DNA of 64,000 nt from Trebonia sp963734665. GTDB lineage: Bacteria; Actinomycetota; Actinomycetes; Streptosporangiales; Streptosporangiaceae. Shown here piece by piece: positions 49,218 to 58,831 of the stretch. Made by a program: the position numbers and the translations under genes. The notes under the pieces were generated by a model that saw only the letters and a list, made by a program, of their open reading frames with translations, was not told where the DNA came from and searched no databases. The first letter of the stretch is position 1. Every line of letters begins with the position of its first letter. The DNA is taken from positions 1,798,001 through 1,862,000 of the forward strand of contig CAVTIR010000013.1 of the NCBI GenBank assembly GCA_963734665.1, read 5' to 3'.

Positions 49218-49321
49218 CCGGTTTTATAGGGCGATTTTTACCGGGCACCCGTCGGCCGGGAACCGTGAGTAGGGGCGATGGGGAGGATGTTCACCGGTCG
49301 GATATCCATTGTTCACGTGGG

Positions 49322-50160
49322 CTAGGCGTCGCGGATGACCCGCAGCTCGGTCCAGGCGCCCAGGTGGATCAGGTCGCCCTCGTGCAGCGGCACGACCTGG
49401 CCCTGCGGGATCTCGCTGCCGTTGACCTCGGTGCCGTTCGCCGAGCCCGGGTCGACGACGGACCAGGTGCCGTCCGGCGCCTTGAGCAGCACCGCGTGCA
49501 GGCGCGACACGCCGGGGTCGGCAGGCGGCACCGACAGGTCGATCTCGGGCTCGATGCCGCTTGAGGCGCTGTGCCGCCCGATCCGCACCTCGGTGCCGGA
49601 GAGCCGGAAGCGGCGCTGCGGGAAGTAGGCGGGAAAGGCGATGCCGGCCGCGTCCGGGCCGCCGGCGGCCTGGACGGCGTCGTAGTAGGCGCGGTCCGCG
49701 GTGACCACGGCGGTCCACTCCCGGTCCGGCGCGGACACGGGCACGGGCACGGGACGGGCACGGGCACGGGCACAGGCGGGCGGGGCTGGCCCTGGGACGC
49801 CAGCGGGGCCGGCGAGGGTGCCGGCTGCCCGTGCGCCGGCCAGGGACCGGCCGGGCCGGTCAGGGGCGGCGCCGACCGGTACACCACCGGGTCGAGCGTG
49901 TCCGGGCCGGCGCGGGTGAAGTCATAGCCGCACGACTCACAGAACTGCCCGGCCCGCGTGACGCCGCAGCCCGGGCAGGCCTCGCCAGGAACGGACAGGG
50001 CGGCGATGGTCGCCGCGGCACCCGCGCCGCTTTCCCCGGTCCCGGCAGGCGCCCCCGTCGGCCCGTCGGCCGGGAGGCTCGGTGCGGCGCTGATAAGGAC
50101 GCCGCACACGTCGCAGAAGTCGTCGCTCGCCGACGCGTGACCGGACGGGCAGGTGGCCAC
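49322..50160 (-). pseudogene. Zinc-ribbon/FHA protein split by a one-base frameshift
   Basis: Two frames together make one protein. The first (from GTG 50160) has two zinc ribbons, CPSGHASASDDFCDVCG and CPGCGVTRAGQFCESCG, and a Pro linker. The second (to 49322) is an FHA domain: VRIGRHSASSGIEPEIDL, GVSRLHAVLLKAPDGTW, GSANGTEVNG. They meet at 49735-49775 in a hexanucleotide run CACGGG repeated about seven times, where one repeat lacks its first C. Restoring one base joins the frames. This may be a real mutation, slippage-based switching, or a sequencing slip in a GC repeat. Confidence 0.8.
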
Positions 50161-50164
50161 CGCG

Positions 50165-51487
50165 CTACCCCTTCCTGACCCGGACCGTCTTCGTCGACCG
50201 CGAGTCGAGTGCCATCTCGGCGGCGGCCTCCACCTTCTTCTTCAGCCGCACGGTGCCGGTGGCCTCGTCCACCACGTCCACCACGCTGGCCAGCAGCCGG
50301 GCCGTCTCCTCGTTGCCCGCCTGATGCGCCAGCGCGACCGCCCGGCCTAGCCGCGCGGTCGCCAGCTCCTCATCGCCCCGCTTGCTCGCCTCAAGCCCCT
50401 CGGCGATCGCGCCGGCCAGCTCCGCCTGCCCGGTGTAACCGGCCACCCGGGAGTTGATCCTCGTCGACAGCGCCTCATCATCGGTCCACGTCACCCGGAT
50501 CAGCCCCTGACCAAGCACCTGCTGCCCCTCCGGGGAACTGGCCACCAGGCTGACCCGCGCCGCCAGCATCTCCTGCCCGAGGCCCGCCGGGTTCACCGTG
50601 ACGGCCACGTGGTAGTCGCGGCTCTCCCCCGGCGCCCACGCGCCGGTCGGGTAGTCCCCCGCCTGCGCGCCGGAGGCGAGGCGGCGGCTGGTCAGGTCGT
50701 GGATCGCCGGGGCGACCTGCTTGACGAACTTCAGCGCGGCCTGCTGCGGCGTCCAGACCCGCAGCAGCACGTCGGGCAGCCGCTTGCTCATCGCCTCGCG
50801 GGTCAGCGCCTCGAAGTCGGCGGCGAGCCCCGCTGGGTCCACCACGATGTCCACCGACCCGAGCAGGGCGGTGGAGATCTTGCGCAGCTCCCCGACCTCC
50901 CAGTCGGTGCCCACCCCCCGGCAGTCGCAGTGGAACACCCCTTCGCACAGGCTCACCGCGGCGGCGAGTTCCGCGGGGGTCTCGTGCTGGTTCTTGCCGT
51001 CGGTCAGCAGGATGGCGTGCCGCAGCGTCGCCGGGGTGGAGTCGAAGATCTGGTGCGCCAGCCGCAGCCACTGGCCAATCGCGGTGCCGCCGTTCGCCCG
51101 CAGCTGCCGCAGCGCCGACTTGGCCTCCGCGCGGGTCCGCTCCCCCGCGACGGCCATCGACCCGTCTGTCGGGTAGACGGGCCAGGCCGTGGAGGTGCCA
51201 GCGACGATCGCGAACCACGTCCCGTCCCTGATCACGTCCACGGCGGCCGCCGTCGCCGCGCGGGCCTCGGCCAGCTTGGTCGGCGGGAAGTCCATCGACC
51301 CCGAGCAGTCGACGATGATGATCTCGGCGCTGCCGCCGCCGGGCGGCGCGCCCGTGCCGCCGTTGGACGTCGGCGCCTCGCCCGTCTCGTGCGCGGTCAC
51401 GGTGACGATCGCGCTGACATCGCGCCCGCCGACCGGCAGGTAGGGGTTCTGGTCGATCTCTACGGTGAATCCGGGCAGGCCGGTCAT
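50165..51487 (-). CDS. von Willebrand factor A domain protein
   Basis: A 440-residue protein. The vWA domain (about residues 55-230) has an intact metal-binding site: IIIVDCSGSMDFPP (DxSxS), Thr in NGGTAIGQWL and Asp in AILLTDGKNQHE. The C-terminal half is a beta-rich then helical module typical of vWA proteins next to PknG-like kinases. No signal peptide, so cytoplasmic. GAGGAG precedes GTG-ATG at 51490/51487. It lies between pknG and the FHA gene, four bases from the latter. Confidence 0.9.
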   Translation of the reverse strand: MTGLPGFTVEIDQNPYLPVGGRDVSAIVTVTAHETGEAPTSNGGTGAPPGGGSAEIIIVDCSGSMDFPPTKLAEARAATAAAVDVIRDGTWFAIVAGTSTAWPVYPTDGSMAVAGERTRAEAKSALRQLRANGGTAIGQWLRLAHQIFDSTPATLRHAILLTDGKNQHETPAELAAAVSLCEGVFHCDCRGVGTDWEVGELRKISTALLGSVDIVVDPAGLAADFEALTREAMSKRLPDVLLRVWTPQQAALKFVKQVAPAIHDLTSRRLASGAQAGDYPTGAWAPGESRDYHVAVTVNPAGLGQEMLAARVSLVASSPEGQQVLGQGLIRVTWTDDEALSTRINSRVAGYTGQAELAGAIAEGLEASKRGDEELATARLGRAVALAHQAGNEETARLLASVVDVVDEATGTVRLKKKVEAAAEMALDSRSTKTVRVRKG

Positions 51488-51505
51488 CACTGTCTCCTCG
51501 GAGAG

Positions 51506-53971
51506 TTATATCAACGTCCTGGGCCGGACACTGTTGGCCATGTCCACCAGCTCGATCCGCCGTTCCGGTAGCAGGGTGGCGAGCGCGCGGTAGCCGCGCT
51601 CGAGGCCGAAGCGGAGCGAGCGCTCGTTCGGCTCGCAGCCGAGGATGCGCTCGCTCACGGAGCGCGCCAGGCCGCCCTGCTGCGGAGCCGGCGGCGCGGC
51701 CGACACCCAGTCGAGCGCGGCGCGCAGGATCTCCACCACGAGCTGCTGCCGGCGCGGGTCGGTGTCGTCGAGGGACAGCCGGCCGAGGCGGAGGTCGGCC
51801 TGCTGCAGGTCGGCGGCGGACAGCCCGGCCCCGCTGGCGACGAGCAGCCGGACGGCGGCGATCTGCGCCGCGGCGTGGTGGCTCGAGGTCTCAGGGACGG
51901 CGGCGATCGCGGCGATGGCGCTGACCCGGTCGCCGCCGGCGAGGTAGGTCCTGGCGGTGCCGAACCCGGCGCTGACATACGACCGGTCGATCAGCCACAC
52001 GAGCTGGAAGTAGTGCCGCGCGGCGGCCAGGTCGCCGGCCGCCTCGGCGGCGAAGCCGAGGGCGAGCTTCGGCGCGAGCTCGCCGGGCAGCTCGTCGTAG
52101 ACGGCGCTGAACGCCTCGCGCGCCCGGTCGGGCCGGCCGCCGGCCAGCTCGCAGAGCCCGCTGTACCAGGCGATCCGCCAGTCGCCGTCGCCTGCCGACG
52201 ACAGCTCGTCCAGCGAGGCCCGCGCCCCGGCCAGGTCGCCGACGCTGATGAGCGCGCGGGCGAGCGCCAGCCGGGTCTCCGGCGACTCGGCCACCCCTGG
52301 CGGGACGCCCGCGTCGCCGGTGACCGCGCCGAGCAGCGCCTGGGCCTGGGCGGCGGGCTCAAGGCCGCCGAGCGTGGCCAGGTAGCCGGCCGCCGGGTCG
52401 GTGCCGTCCGCGAGCGGGGCGGGCAGCCCGGCGACCACCTCGGCGGCCGGCGGCGGGGTGACCGTGAAGGTGCCGTTCCCGTTAGCAGTGCCGTTCCCGT
52501 TCGAGGGGGCGGGGCTCAGGTCGGTGCCGACGGACCGCAGCTCGGGGCTGAACAGGCCGGAGAACGCGGGCCGTGGCTGGCCGTCGGCGACCGACAGCAC
52601 CTCCCGCAGCACGCCGGTCAGCTGCTCGGCCATCTCGCCCGCGGACTGGAACCGGCGCGCCGGGTGGCGGTGCGTGGCGCGGCGCAGCAGCCGGGCGTAG
52701 GACTCCTGCGCGGCCAGCAGCGGCTCGTTGTCGGGCAGCCGGAACTTGTTCTGTCCCTGGAAGCCGGCGAAGTCGAAGGTGAGCACCGCCAGGGTCCGGC
52801 CGACGGTGTAGAGGTCGGAGCTCGGCGACGGGCCCTCGGTCTCGATCTCCGGCGCCTGGTAGCCGATCGTCCCGTAGATCGGGCCGTCGTCGTTGATGTA
52901 CCGGACGCCGCCCAGGTCGATGAGCTTGAGCTGCTCCTCGGTCTGGATGATGTTGTCCGGCTTGAAGTCGCAGTAGACGAGGCCCCGGTCGTGCAGGTAA
53001 CCGAAGGCGGGCAGGATCTCAAGCGCGTAGGCGAGCGCGTGGGGGAGCGGCACCGCTCCCCCTTGCTGGCGCGCGTCGAGCCTGATCTGCTTCAGCGACT
53101 TGCCGCCCACGTACTCCATGACGATGTAGCCGGCGATCTCGCCGTCGCGCAGGCTGGCGTGCTGGACGAAGTTGTAGATGCGGACGATGTTCGGGTGCTC
53201 GACCTGGGCGAGGAACCGCCCCTCGGCGACGGCGGCCTCGAACGCGTCCGCGTCCCCGGTGTTGAGCAGGCCCTTGAGCACCACCCACCGGTCGCTGACG
53301 TTGTGGTCCCTGGCCAGGTAGATCCAGCCGAGGCCGCCGTGGGCGAGGCAGCCGAGCACCTCGTACTGCCCGGCCACGAGCTCTCCTGGCACCAGCTTGG
53401 GGCTGAAGGAGTACCGGGTGCGGCAGTTCGGGCAGAACCCTTCGGTCATGCCGGGCCTGCCGTCGCGTGACTGGCCGACGAGCTGCCCGCAGCTGCCGCA
53501 GAACCGACGGCTCTCCGGGACCCGCGGGTCGGCCAGGACCGCCGACGACGGGTCGAGATACGGGACCAGCGGCACCTCGACGAGGCCGGCGCCGAGCCCG
53601 CCCCGTGAGGACCGGCTGCCCCGCCGTGACCCTCGGCTGCCTGAACCGCTGCCGCTCCCGCCGCTGCTCAGGCCCGTGGCCCAGGAGCCGCCCGACCCGG
53701 AGCCGCCCGATCCGTGACTACCCGGCCCGGAGCCGCCCGACCCGTGATTGCCCGACCCTGAGCCGCCGGATGCCGCGCCGCCGGCCGGCCCGCTGGCCGC
53801 GTAGCGGATGCTCCCCGCGCTCGGCGGCGGCGCCCAGCCGCGGCCAGGGCCCGGCGCGGCGCCGCGCGCCGGGCCGGCGGGCACCGGGGACGGCGCCAGG
53901 CCGCAGACGTCGCAGTATCCGTCTTGGATCGTTCCGCCGCACCCTGGCTGGGTGCATGCCGCAGCGGTCAT
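51506..53971 (-). CDS. pknG: PknG-type serine/threonine protein kinase with zinc ribbons and TPRs
   Basis: An 821-residue cytoplasmic kinase. An N-terminal zinc-ribbon (CTQPGCGGTIQDGYCDVCG) is followed by a long Gly/Ser-rich linker, then the rubredoxin-like pair FCGSCGQLVG and GFCPNCRTRYSF. The kinase starts GQYEVLGCLAHGGLGWIYLA, almost the PknG sequence, with loop LVYCDFKPDNIIQTEEQLKL, where CDF replaces HRD, and LIDLGGVRY replacing DFG, both PknG hallmarks. TPR-like repeats end the protein. I chose ATG 53971, coupled to the previous gene by ATGA. PknG controls glutamate metabolism in mycobacteria via GarA. Confidence 0.95.
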   Translation of the reverse strand: MTAAACTQPGCGGTIQDGYCDVCGLAPSPVPAGPARGAAPGPGRGWAPPPSAGSIRYAASGPAGGAASGGSGSGNHGSGGSGPGSHGSGGSGSGGSWATGLSSGGSGSGSGSRGSRRGSRSSRGGLGAGLVEVPLVPYLDPSSAVLADPRVPESRRFCGSCGQLVGQSRDGRPGMTEGFCPNCRTRYSFSPKLVPGELVAGQYEVLGCLAHGGLGWIYLARDHNVSDRWVVLKGLLNTGDADAFEAAVAEGRFLAQVEHPNIVRIYNFVQHASLRDGEIAGYIVMEYVGGKSLKQIRLDARQQGGAVPLPHALAYALEILPAFGYLHDRGLVYCDFKPDNIIQTEEQLKLIDLGGVRYINDDGPIYGTIGYQAPEIETEGPSPSSDLYTVGRTLAVLTFDFAGFQGQNKFRLPDNEPLLAAQESYARLLRRATHRHPARRFQSAGEMAEQLTGVLREVLSVADGQPRPAFSGLFSPELRSVGTDLSPAPSNGNGTANGNGTFTVTPPPAAEVVAGLPAPLADGTDPAAGYLATLGGLEPAAQAQALLGAVTGDAGVPPGVAESPETRLALARALISVGDLAGARASLDELSSAGDGDWRIAWYSGLCELAGGRPDRAREAFSAVYDELPGELAPKLALGFAAEAAGDLAAARHYFQLVWLIDRSYVSAGFGTARTYLAGGDRVSAIAAIAAVPETSSHHAAAQIAAVRLLVASGAGLSAADLQQADLRLGRLSLDDTDPRRQQLVVEILRAALDWVSAAPPAPQQGGLARSVSERILGCEPNERSLRFGLERGYRALATLLPERRIELVDMANSVRPRTLI

Positions 53972-55182
53972 CGCCGTCCTTCGCCTCCGAGTATCGCGCG
54001 CTGGTACCCCGCCACGGCCGCTTCGGCCGCCGCCAGGTCGCAGGGTGCCGTCCACAGCAGTCCGTGTGCCTCGTCATAGCGGGCGGCCAGGTCCGGGTCC
54101 TCGGCCGCGCCGAGCCGGGCGGCCTTGGCCTTGTAGGCGCGCAGCAGCCCGCGCAGCTCATCCCGCTTGTCGATCGCGTCCGCCGCCGCGGCGCGCACGC
54201 CCGTCGTCTGGGCAGTCGACCCGGCGAGCTCGGCCTCGCACCGGTCAAGCTCCGCCGCCAGCCTGCTCCACTGGCCGGCGGCGGCGAGCGCGCCAAGGCT
54301 CGCGAGGGGCGGGTCGGCGATCTCGGGCGGGAGCGGCGGCAGCGCGCTGATCCGCGTCGCCATGTCCTGCCGGGCCGCGACCGCGTCCCTGCGGGCCGCG
54401 CGGGCGGCCGCGGCGGCGGCCGCGAGGTCGTCGATCCGGCGCTGCGCCTGCTGCCGCACCCGGCCGACTTCGGCGATCCGGGGAGCGAGGGCCGCGACCT
54501 GCTCGCGCAGCCGGCCGGCGGCCCCGCTGTCGACGCGGCCCTCCCTGCCGGTGCCGCCGGACACTGGCTGCCAGAGGGCCAGGGGGTCGGCGTTGACGGC
54601 GGCGCGCTGGCCGCGCAGGGCGTCGTCGGCGGCGCGGAACTCCGCTTCGAGGTCGGCGCCGAGGCCGTCGATCACGGGCCGGACGCGGGCTAGTTCCGTG
54701 GTCGCCGCGTCGAGTGGCACGGCGACGGCGGCCCAGACAGCCTCGACGGCGGAGGTCACCTCGGTCACCTCGGTGAAGGCCCGGCGCATCGCGCCGACGG
54801 CGGTCGCCAGGGTAACCGGCGGCCGGCCAGTCGCCGCGAGGTCCCTGCGGGCGAGCGGCACGGGGGCGTTCGGCAGCTGGACGCAGCCTCCAGTGAGCAG
54901 TGCGTTGAGCTCGGGGAGGTCTTTGCGCGCGGGGCGGCGGCTTCCGGTGCCGAGGGCGGCGACCCGGTCGACGACAGCCGAGTACGCCAGGAAGGTCTCC
55001 CACAGGGTCGCGAGGGCCGCGGACGCCGCCGCCCAGCGGTCCCGCGTCTGCCCGGTAAGCGTCGCGCCCTCAAGGACCTGCTTGGCGAAGCTGCCATCCA
55101 GCTCAAGGAGGTTCGCCTGGACGGCGTCCCGTTCGGCGAGCACCGCGGTCACCCGCTGCGCGGCCGTCTCCTCGGGCGTCAC
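53968..55182 (-). CDS. Coiled-coil protein of the pknG operon
   Basis: A 404-residue, almost wholly helical, Ala/Arg/Glu-rich protein. Long heptad-like segments include RLREQVAALAPRIAEVGRVR and QQAQRRIDDLAAAAAAARAA. No membrane helix or signal. I recognise no domain. GTG 55182 has GAGGAG upstream. The stop overlaps the pknG start, so it is made stoichiometrically with the kinase and may scaffold it. First gene of the cassette on this strand. Confidence 0.8.
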   Translation of the reverse strand: MTPEETAAQRVTAVLAERDAVQANLLELDGSFAKQVLEGATLTGQTRDRWAAASAALATLWETFLAYSAVVDRVAALGTGSRRPARKDLPELNALLTGGCVQLPNAPVPLARRDLAATGRPPVTLATAVGAMRRAFTEVTEVTSAVEAVWAAVAVPLDAATTELARVRPVIDGLGADLEAEFRAADDALRGQRAAVNADPLALWQPVSGGTGREGRVDSGAAGRLREQVAALAPRIAEVGRVRQQAQRRIDDLAAAAAAARAARRDAVAARQDMATRISALPPLPPEIADPPLASLGALAAAGQWSRLAAELDRCEAELAGSTAQTTGVRAAAADAIDKRDELRGLLRAYKAKAARLGAAEDPDLAARYDEAHGLLWTAPCDLAAAEAAVAGYQRAILGGEGRR

Positions 55183-55537
55183 GGGAACTCCTCGCCGGCC
55201 GGCGCCGCAACCCTTGAACCTGACATCCCGTCCCTGCTTTTGGCCCGCAGCGATGCCCAATGAACAGCCGTCCCCGTCGCGATTGGCGCTAGTGCACCGC
55301 GACGGGAATTCCTTTTTACCTTAGTGCGCGGGCATTTTGAGCGGACCGTACCGGATCGTCGCCGCCGGCGCGCACGGCTACCCAAAAGTTCACCTGCCGC
55401 GCCTTCCCGCCCGCGGGCGGGAAGGCGCGGCTGGCGGGAGACCATGATCCCGTTCGGGATTCCTCGTCACCCGGTCGCTCGTCCCACGCTCCCTGCTTCC
55501 TCAGTCCAAAGACACCGGCGCGCGCTTCGGCTCGCGC
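55183..55537. other. 355-base gap before the pknG operon
   Basis: Holds a 36-bp perfect palindrome (55396-55431), GATCCCGTTCGGGAT (about 55446-55460), and a diverged copy of the 87-base repeat (55471-55536). An AT-rich spot at 55309-55324 (AATTCCTTTTTACCTTAG) may be part of the operon promoter. Confidence 0.5.
55396..55431. repeat. 36-bp perfect palindrome
   Basis: GCCGCGCCTTCCCGCCCG is followed directly by its own complement. It lies between the end of the sugar operon and the start of the pknG operon, which share a strand, so it may terminate the first. Confidence 0.85.
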
Positions 55538-56541
55538 TCAACTTCCCGAGCTGAACGCGGCGTCGAAGGCCGCCGTGGGCGGGTCGAAGTCGAACTGGCG
55601 CAGGAACGCGAGCGCCTGCGGGGCGCCCTGGAGCCGGTCCATGCCGGCGTCTTCCCACTCAACCGATATCGGGCCGGAGTACCCGATCGAGTTGAGCATG
55701 CGGAACACGTCCTCCCACGCCACGTTCCCGCGGCCAGCGGAGACGAAGTCCCAGCCACGCCGCGGGTCCCCCCACGGCAGGTGCGAGCCCAGCCGCCCGT
55801 TGCGGCCGTCGAGCCGCTTGCGGGCCTCCTTACAGTCCACGTGGTAGATCCTGTCCCGGAACTCGCCAAGGAAGGCGACAGGGTCGAGGTCCTGCCACAC
55901 GAAGTGGCTCGGGTCGAAGTTCAGCCCGAACGCCGGCGGCGGTCCACCGCCTCTATGGCGCGGTGCGCCGTCCAGAAGTCGTACGCGATCTCGCTGGGGT
56001 GTACCTCGTGCGCGAACCGCACGCCCTCGGCGTCGAACACGTCAAGGATGGGGTTCCACCGCTGCGCGAAGTCCGCGTACCCGCGCTCGATCATCGACTC
56101 AGGCACCGGGGGGAACATGGCGACCGTGTGCCAGATCGACGAGCCGGTGAAGCCGATCACGGTCTGGACCCCGAAGGCGGCCGCTGCCCGCGCCGTATCG
56201 GCGATCTCCGCCGCCGCGCGCCGTCGCACCCCTTCGGGGTCACCGTCGCCCCAGATGCGGGCGGGCAGGATGCCCTGATGCCGTTCGTCGATCGGGTGGT
56301 CGCAGACCGCCTGACCGACGAGGTGCGCCGAGATCGCCCAGCACTTCAGGCCGTACTTCTCAAGCAGCGCGTGCCTGCCTGCCAGGTACCCGTCCTCGCG
56401 CAGCGCCCTGTCGACCTCGAAATGGTCTCCCCAGCAGGCGATCTCAAGTCCGTCGTAGCCCCATGAGCTCGCCAGCCTGCACACTTCCTCAAGCGGCAGG
56501 TCCGCCCACTGTCCGGTGAAAAGGGTAAAAGGCCGCGCCAT
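55538..56541 (-). pseudogene. Sugar phosphate isomerase/epimerase, frameshifted
   Basis: Two frames make one TIM-barrel isomerase (IolE/xylose isomerase-like). The first part (56541-55921) reads FTLFTGQWADLPLEEVCRLA, YDGLEIACWGDHF and ends FWTAHRAIEAV then a nonsense tail. The second (55900-55538) reads HVDCKEARKRLDGRNGRLGS and GYSGPISVEWEDAGMDRLQG. The junction near 55935 would read PAFGLNFDPSHFVWQDL if one base were added in GACCGCCGCCGGCG. Metal ligands (Glu, Asp, His, Glu) are all present across the two parts. A real mutation or a sequencing slip in a GC run. Confidence 0.8.
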
Positions 56542-56559
56542 CAGAATCCCTTCATGTTT

Positions 56560-57732
56560 TCAGGACGGGGAGGATGTCAAGCTCTCCCATGAGTTGCCTT
56601 TCGCGGCGCTTGTCTGCACCGCATGCAGTACCCGCTGGACCGCCAGCCCGTCTGCGAACGACGGGCTGGGCTGGTCCCCGTTCGCGATTGCCGTCAGCAG
56701 ATCCCTAGCCTGGTGGGTGAATGTGTGCTCCCAGCCGAGCGTGTGCCCGGGCGGCCACCAGGCATCCAGGTACGGATGAGTCGCCTCGGTGACGAGGACA
56801 CGGCGGAACCCCGCTGTATCGCCGTCGTCGGACGCCACGCTGAAGAACTCAAGCTCGTTGAGCCGCTCCAGGTCGAAGGCGAGGCTGCCACGGGACCCGT
56901 TCAGCTCGATGCGCAGGCCGTTCTTGCGCCCGGTCGCGTACCTGGTGACCTCGAAGGAGGCCAGCGCGCCGGAGCCGAGCCTCCCGGCGAAGACAGCCGC
57001 GTCGTCCACGGTCACCGTGCCGCTGCCCGAACCGTCGGCCAGGGGCCGCTCGCTGACGAAGGTCGCGCTGATCGCGGAGACCCCGGTGATCTCGTCGCCG
57101 GTCAGGTAGCGGGCCAGGTCGACGATGTGCGCGCCGAGGTCGCCGAGCGCGCCAGACCCGGCGCGCTCGGCCCGCATGCGCCAGGTCATCGGCGCGGCCG
57201 GGTCGGCGAGCCAGTCCTGGAGGTAGACGGCGCGAAGATGACGCAGGGTGCCGATGCGGCCGTTGGCGACCAGCCTTCTCGCCAAGGCGAGCGCGGGGAC
57301 CCGCCGGTAGTTGAAGCCGACCATGGCGCGTGTCCCGCCGGGGTAGGCGGCGTCGGCGGCCGCTTTCATCGCCTCGGCTTCGGCCAGGGTGTTGGCGAGC
57401 GGCTTCTCGCAGAGCACGTGCTTGCCCGCCTCCAGGGCGGCGATCGCGATCGGCGCGTGCAGGTCGCCGGGCGCCGAGATGTCGATCAGCTGGACGTCGT
57501 CGCGGTCGATCAGCGCCCGCCAGTCGGTCTCTGCGGCGGCCCAGCCGAAGCGGTCCGCCGCCGCCTGCGTCGCCGCCTTGTCGCGGCCGCAGATGGCGGC
57601 GAGCCTTGGCCGAAGCGGGACGTCGAACACCCGGCCCACCGTGTTCCATGCCTGCGAGTGGGCCCTGCCCATGAACGCGTAGCCCACCATGCCGACGCCG
57701 AGGCCGGCGGAGGAGTCAGTTCGCTGCGACAT
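56560..57732 (-). CDS. Gfo/Idh/MocA family oxidoreductase
   Basis: A 390-residue NAD(P)-dependent sugar dehydrogenase. Rossmann motif GLGVGMVGYAFMGRAHSQAW, then LCEKPLANTLAEAEAM with the catalytic Lys of the EKP motif, and GDLGAHIVDLARYLTGDEI with Asp/His for catalysis. I chose ATG 57732. It overlaps the preceding oxidoreductase by 17 bases. It probably oxidises a cyclitol or sugar acid together with the other genes of this operon. Confidence 0.92.
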   Translation of the reverse strand: MSQRTDSSAGLGVGMVGYAFMGRAHSQAWNTVGRVFDVPLRPRLAAICGRDKAATQAAADRFGWAAAETDWRALIDRDDVQLIDISAPGDLHAPIAIAALEAGKHVLCEKPLANTLAEAEAMKAAADAAYPGGTRAMVGFNYRRVPALALARRLVANGRIGTLRHLRAVYLQDWLADPAAPMTWRMRAERAGSGALGDLGAHIVDLARYLTGDEITGVSAISATFVSERPLADGSGSGTVTVDDAAVFAGRLGSGALASFEVTRYATGRKNGLRIELNGSRGSLAFDLERLNELEFFSVASDDGDTAGFRRVLVTEATHPYLDAWWPPGHTLGWEHTFTHQARDLLTAIANGDQPSPSFADGLAVQRVLHAVQTSAAKGNSWESLTSSPS

Positions 57733-58831
57733 AAGGGTCCCATCGCGCGTCAAGCGGCGCCGGCGTCGCGAAGCGGGTCTCCACCGGCTCGAACTCGGCG
57801 CTGACGGCGGACCGCTCGATGGCGGTCATCATCTCAAGCACGTGCAGCGCCATCTCGCCGGAGGCACGGTGCGGCCCGCCGCCGCGGATGGCGCGGACCA
57901 TGTCGACGACTCCGGAGCCGCGCCCGGCCGCCGCGCCCTGCGACGGGATGATGGTCCAGTCGGTGTCGCCGGCCTTGCGGACGCGCAGGTCGCCGTCGAA
58001 CCGGTTCGGGTCGGGGACGGCCAGCGTGGCCTCGGTGCCGGTGATCTCGACGAAGCCCGCACGGGACAGCGGCGAGTCCCAGCTGAACAGCAGCGACGCG
58101 GCCTGGCCGCCGACGTACTCCGCGAGCGCGGCCACGTAGGTGGGCACGGCGACGCCGAACTCCGTTCCCGCGCGTGGCCCGGAGCCGATGACGCGGGACT
58201 CGCGCGGCTTGCGGCCGATGGCGGCGACCCGCCGCGCCGGGCCGAACAGCATCGCGAGCACGGACAGGTAATACGGCCCGAGGTCAAACAGCGGCCCGGC
58301 GCCCGGCGCGAACAGGAACTCAGGGTCCGGGTGCCACGACTGCGGCCCCGGACCTTGCAGGAGGGTAAGCGCGGTCAGCGGCGTCCCGATGGCCCCGGAG
58401 TCGATGAGCCGCCTGGCGCTCGCCAGGCCGGCGCCAAGCACGGTGTCCGGCGCGCAGCCGATGCGGACCCCGGCGGCTTCCGCCTGGCTGAGCAGGCCGC
58501 GGCCTGCGGCGACGTCGAGGGTGAGCGGCTTCTCACTCCAGACGTGCTTGCCGGCCGTGATCGCGGCCCCGGTCACCTCGGCATGCGCGGCGGGGATGGT
58601 CAGGTTCACGATCAGCTGGACGTCGGGGTGACCGAGCGCGTCGGCCGGGCTGCCCCACTCGGGCACGTCGTAGGCGGCCGCCTGGGCCTTGGCGCGGCCG
58701 GCGTCGAGGTCGGCGCAGATCACGACCCTCACGTCGGGGAACTTCGTGAGGTTCGCCAGGTACTGGTTGCTGATGTGGCCGCAGCCGATGACCCCGACCC
58801 CGACGGGCCGGTGCTGGCTCGCCGGGCTCAT
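57716..58831 (-). CDS. Gfo/Idh/MocA family oxidoreductase
   Basis: A 371-residue relative of the downstream gene: VGVGVIGCGHISNQYLANLT Rossmann start, SEKPLTLDVAAGRGLLS with catalytic Lys, and GPLFDLGPYYLSVLAMLFG, where the usual His after DLG-x is Tyr. I chose ATG 58831, which overlaps the stop of the upstream isomerase (ATGA). Two such dehydrogenases with two isomerases suggest degradation of an inositol-like or rare sugar. Confidence 0.92.
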   Translation of the reverse strand: MSPASQHRPVGVGVIGCGHISNQYLANLTKFPDVRVVICADLDAGRAKAQAAAYDVPEWGSPADALGHPDVQLIVNLTIPAAHAEVTGAAITAGKHVWSEKPLTLDVAAGRGLLSQAEAAGVRIGCAPDTVLGAGLASARRLIDSGAIGTPLTALTLLQGPGPQSWHPDPEFLFAPGAGPLFDLGPYYLSVLAMLFGPARRVAAIGRKPRESRVIGSGPRAGTEFGVAVPTYVAALAEYVGGQAASLLFSWDSPLSRAGFVEITGTEATLAVPDPNRFDGDLRVRKAGDTDWTIIPSQGAAAGRGSGVVDMVRAIRGGGPHRASGEMALHVLEMMTAIERSAVSAEFEPVETRFATPAPLDARWDPYVAAN

